The notes under the pieces: model-generated
Told to the model about the DNA's origin: nothing
Database searches by the model: none
Seen by the model: the letters and a program-made list of their open reading frames with translations, nothing else
From: Phycisphaerae bacterium
Lineage (GTDB): Bacteria; Planctomycetota; Phycisphaerae; JAJVII01
Length of the DNA: 6,071 bases
Direction: 5' to 3'
Assembly: GCA_028706835.1 (NCBI GenBank)
Contig: JAQTVL010000146.1
Location: 3,074 to 9,144, forward strand
Made by a program: the position numbers and the translations under genes
Shown here: piece by piece, positions 4,029-6,071 of the stretch
Layout: each line of letters begins with the position of its first letter
Numbering within the stretch: position 1 is the stretch's first letter

Positions 4029-5537
4029 ATGCGAGTATTCAAGGCCACCTACAACGCGGGCGACGGCAAGACCGGGGAAGCGGAGAATTGGGCAGTCGAG
4101 TTCCGCGACCACAACGAGCCGACGCCTTGCGTCCGCCGCATAACGGGCTTCACCAGTAAGTCCGCGACGGAAGAAATGGGCAAGAAGATCGACGCGCTGG
4201 TGGGCTACTACAAGGCATCGGGCGGACAGACCGACCCTGCGCTTGCGGGCTGGCTGAACACGCTGCCGGACCGCGTGAAGCGCTACCTCGTCAAGATCGG
4301 GCTGCTGGACGCCCGCCGGGTGACGACCAGCAAGACGCTGGCGGACCACCTGGCGGACTTCAAGGCGGCGCTGCTGGCCAAGGGCGCGACCGTGAAACAC
4401 GCCGAGCTTGTGACGGCAAGGGCGACGGCCGTAGCGACCGGCTGCAAGTTCAAGTTCTACAGCGACATTTCCGCGTCCGCCGTAATGACGTTCCTGACCG
4501 GGCTGCGGGCGGACCGCCCGAGACTGGCCAAGCGGACCCGCAAGCCGATGCTCGATGCGCAGGGCAACCCGATCATGCGGCCGGGCATCAGCGCCCAGAC
4601 CAGCAACTTCTACCTCATCGCGATCAAGAGCTTTTGCCGGTGGATGGTGAAGGACCGGCGGGTGACGGAATCGCCGATCGCGCACCTTGACGGGCTGAAC
4701 GTGCGAACCGACCGGCGGCACGACCGCCGGGCGCTGACGGCGGACGAGCTTCGCCGACTGCTGACGGCAACGGAAGCCGAACCCGTCCGGGCGGGCATGA
4801 CCGGGGAAGACCGGGCGACGCTATACCGTGCAGCGGTCGAGACGGGATTGCGGGCGGGCGAGTTGCGCAGCCTGACGCGGGCAAGCTTCAGTCTGGACGC
4901 CAAGGCCCCTACCGTGACCGTGGCGGCGGCGTACAGCAAGCACCGGCGGGAAGACGTGCAGCCGCTGCCGGCGGGGCTGGTCGCGGTCCTGCGCGGGTTC
5001 CTGGCGAACAAGCTGCCCGATGCGCCGGTGTTCAACATGCCGATTGTGAACTTACTGGCCCCGATGTTCCGCGACGACCTGGCGGCGGCGGGCATCGAGT
5101 ATCGCGACGATCAGGGGCGCGTCGTTGACTTCCACGCCTTGCGACACACGTACATCAGCAACCTGGCGGCGGGCGGGGTTCACCCGAAGACGGCGCAGCA
5201 GTTGGCGCGGCATTCCACGATCACGCTGACGATGGATCGATACTCGCACACAGTCCGGGGGGAACTGTCGGCGGCCCTGACGGCCCTGCCCGACCTGTCG
5301 GCCCCAACGAGCGAAGCGGCGCGGGCGACAGGGACCGACGGGCGCTTGGCGTCCTACTTGGCGTTTTCGGACGCACAGCACGCGTCAGGCGACGACAGCA
5401 GCGGGCGCAGAATCGGGGTTGTCGATTTCGCGGCAAGTGCTGGTAAACAAGCGGTAAACACCGTAGAATCAGGGCCGCGAAGTGCATCCCGGAGGGATGG
5501 CCGAGCGGCTGAAGGCGACGGTCTTGAAAACCGTTAG
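4029..5537 (+). CDS. tyrosine-type site-specific integrase ending inside tRNA-Ser
   Basis: This 502-residue recombinase inserts and excises the element at the tRNA gene. The catalytic set is complete: R275 (TGLRAGELRS), K304 (YSKHRRED), H369 and R372 (DFHALRHTY), H395 (LARHSTITL) and the nucleophile Y405 (MDRYSH). Residues 1-95 resemble an arm-type DNA-binding region. Residues 100-225 form the core-binding (SAM-like) domain, ending SFCRWMVKDRRVTESPIAHL, and 235-420 the catalytic domain. After residue 425 comes a non-catalytic tail of about 75 residues rich in Ala, Ser and Gly. The last 15 residues (488-502, RRDGRAAEGDGLENR) are translated from the tRNA gene, and the stop TAG (5535-5537) follows its anticodon stem. 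The start is 3 bases after the XRE stop with only a weak AAGG-type site, so translation is probably coupled. The family call is very secure. Whether the extreme tail matters is unknown. Confidence 0.95.
   Translation: MRVFKATYNAGDGKTGEAENWAVEFRDHNEPTPCVRRITGFTSKSATEEMGKKIDALVGYYKASGGQTDPALAGWLNTLPDRVKRYLVKIGLLDARRVTTSKTLADHLADFKAALLAKGATVKHAELVTARATAVATGCKFKFYSDISASAVMTFLTGLRADRPRLAKRTRKPMLDAQGNPIMRPGISAQTSNFYLIAIKSFCRWMVKDRRVTESPIAHLDGLNVRTDRRHDRRALTADELRRLLTATEAEPVRAGMTGEDRATLYRAAVETGLRAGELRSLTRASFSLDAKAPTVTVAAAYSKHRREDVQPLPAGLVAVLRGFLANKLPDAPVFNMPIVNLLAPMFRDDLAAAGIEYRDDQGRVVDFHALRHTYISNLAAGGVHPKTAQQLARHSTITLTMDRYSHTVRGELSAALTALPDLSAPTSEAARATGTDGRLASYLAFSDAQHASGDDSSGRRIGVVDFAASAGKQAVNTVESGPRSASRRDGRAAEGDGLENR
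5441..5469 (+). promoter_or_regulatory. possible promoter for tRNA-Ser within the integrase gene
   Basis: TAGAAT (5464-5469) matches the -10 consensus at 5 of 6 positions and lies 21 bases before the mature tRNA 5' end, a sensible distance. The -35 candidate TGGTAA (5441-5446, 17-base spacer) matches only 3 of 6. If it works, the host tRNA is now transcribed from element DNA. Readthrough from the integrase promoter is the alternative. Confidence 0.35.
5442..5460 (+). repeat. tandem GGTAAACA repeats 11 bp apart
   Basis: GGTAAACA occurs at 5442-5449 and 5453-5460, about one helical turn apart and 31-49 bases before the tRNA. Such spacing suits paired binding sites for an integrase arm domain or an excisionase. 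The longer nonamer GCGGTAAAC of the second copy recurs at 327-335 near the left side of the window. The function is not proven. Confidence 0.4.
5491..5537 (+). other. probable attachment-site region within the tRNA 5' half
   Basis: Integrases of this class commonly recombine within tRNA genes. Here the element lies on the 5' side, and its integrase frame covers the tRNA from the first acceptor base through the anticodon arm. The shared core is therefore expected in this interval, perhaps at the anticodon arm (5518-5534), whose symmetry ACGGT/ACCGT is a usual crossover target. The second copy was not found in the window, so the exact core is unknown. Confidence 0.45.
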
Positions 5538-5579
5538 GGCCCTCACGGGTTCTCGGGGGTTCGAATCCCCCTCCCTCCG
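5491..5579 (+). tRNA. tRNA-Ser (anticodon UGA)
   Basis: A full cloverleaf can be drawn. The acceptor stem GGAGGGA (5491-5497) pairs with TCCCTCC (5572-5578), with discriminator G at 5579. The anticodon stem ACGGT/ACCGT encloses the loop CTTGAAA with anticodon TGA at 5525-5527, which reads UCA serine codons. The long variable arm characteristic of serine tRNAs (AGGGCCC, loop TCAC, GGGTTCT) forms 7 pairs with two G-T wobbles. The T arm is GGGGG-TTCGAAT-CCCCC. CCA is not encoded. The first 47 bases double as the end of the integrase reading frame. A short T-rich run (5580-5588) follows. Confidence 0.97.
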
Positions 5580-5622
5580 TTCTTTCTTGACCTGAACTCA
5601 CGCCCATCACTTGGAGCACCAT

Positions 5623-6071
5623 GTGACGAGAGACAGGAACCGTCTCCCCACAGTCGTCGCGGCCAGCCTTGCCTCCGTCGCCATGTTCGCCATCGCCGCA
5701 ATCGGCCAACCGGCGTCGCGCCCGGATGCGAAAAGTGCGCCGGCGGCCATCAAGGCGCAGATGGACGAACTCTGGCGGCGGGCCGTGTGCCAGCTCAGCG
5801 ACGTCCACGAGCCCGCCGAGAAGCAGGCGGCCGTCCCCAAGGATATCGGCAACGTGCCCGTCGTCACGCCGCGGGTCATAGACGGCAAAGGCCGGCTGCT
5901 CTGCTACGCGATCGACGGGCCGATCATCTGGGCGGCGGACGACCCGACGCTTTTCCGCATCGACCCGCGGGCAGCAGAGAACGTCCAGCGATTCACCGCA
6001 GCGGAAGGCCTGCCAGACGAGGCGATCCAGGCGATGGCTGTCGCGGGCGACGACCTCTGGCTGATTACCCG
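5623..6071 (+). CDS. exported beta-propeller protein, N-terminal part
   Basis: A GTG start at 5623 is chosen because GGAG (5613-5616) sits 6 bases upstream and the resulting N-terminus is a signal peptide: basic residues (TRDRNR), then a hydrophobic core VVAASLASVAMFAIAAIG (11-28). An ATG at 5621 is in another frame and meets TGA at once. An internal ATG at 5683 would cut the signal peptide in half. The frame stays open for 149 codons to the window edge. After a helical segment (residues 40-75), blade-like repeats appear: GPIIWAADDPTLFRIDP, then GLPDEAIQAMAVAGDDLWLI (129-148), which fits the two-component-regulator propeller (Reg_prop) repeat. The protein is probably exported to the periplasm or cell surface; its ligand is unknown. 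It lies outside the element and is likely chromosomal. Confidence 0.8.
   Translation, partial: MTRDRNRLPTVVAASLASVAMFAIAAIGQPASRPDAKSAPAAIKAQMDELWRRAVCQLSDVHEPAEKQAAVPKDIGNVPVVTPRVIDGKGRLLCYAIDGPIIWAADDPTLFRIDPRAAENVQRFTAAEGLPDEAIQAMAVAGDDLWLIT

Larger units (their letters stand above)
449..5537 (+). mobile_element. tRNA-Ser-associated integrative element (left end not defined)
   Basis: A tyrosine recombinase abutting and overlapping a tRNA gene, together with excisionase-like proteins, an XRE regulator and a primase-polymerase, is the usual content of a small integrative element, satellite or degenerate prophage. All genes run in one direction toward the tRNA. The right boundary must lie in or near 5491-5537, where the recombinase frame enters the tRNA. 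I found no duplicated tRNA segment on the left, so the start given is only the first complete gene. The element may extend beyond base 1. No structural, packaging, helicase or transfer genes are visible. Confidence 0.65.

Noticed and set aside
3861..4721. Long minus-strand frame opposite the XRE and integrase genes
   Set aside because: It is a shadow of GC-rich coding sequence on the other strand; the plus strand has recognisable domains and catalytic residues throughout.
5587..5592. TTGACC as a -35 box for the exported protein gene
   Set aside because: No acceptable -10 box lies 16-18 bases downstream before the GTG start.
5221..5808. 195-codon minus-strand frame across the integrase end, the tRNA and the exported protein start
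   Set aside because: It crosses a tRNA gene in antisense and has no recognisable domain; the opposite strand carries well-supported features.

Overview
The window looks like planctomycete DNA (perhaps Phycisphaerae-like). This is inferred from the high GC content, the kind of primase-polymerase and integrase module, and a secreted propeller-type protein with a GTG start; no phylogenetic marker is present to prove it. Most of the window is a compact integrative genetic element lodged at the 5' side of a tRNA-Ser(UGA) gene. Everything from about 449 to 5537 reads on the plus strand.

Left part: bases 1-95 are the tail of an unidentified plus-strand gene. Bases 96-448 hold no intact plus-strand gene, but they do hold an interrupted small reading frame on the minus strand (345 to 169), an imperfect direct repeat flanking it, and a strong hairpin just before the first complete gene. 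That gene (449-1867) encodes a 472-residue protein I do not recognise, with a winged-helix-like C-terminus.

Middle: a nested inverted repeat (1901-1961) leads into a two-gene unit, a small MerR/excisionase-like DNA-binding protein (1963-2169) overlapping by ATGA a primase-polymerase (2166-3425). The linker of the primase is encoded by a near-perfect 74-bp inverted repeat of purine/pyrimidine-rich sequence (2791-2864). An AlpA-like helix-turn-helix gene follows (3476-3739).

Right part: a recognisable sigma70-type promoter (3747-3774) drives an XRE-type regulator (3783-4025) almost without a leader, followed 3 bases later by a tyrosine recombinase (4029-5537) with a complete catalytic set. The recombinase frame runs 47 bases into the tRNA gene (5491-5579) and stops just after its anticodon stem. 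Beyond the tRNA, a probable chromosomal gene for an exported beta-propeller protein begins (5623) and leaves the window.

Working model (inference): the XRE protein regulates the integrase, the two small helix-turn-helix proteins act as directionality or control factors, and the primase-polymerase, perhaps with the 472-residue protein, serves element replication. No helicase, capsid, terminase or conjugation gene is visible, so the element would have to borrow those functions or carry them to the left of the window.
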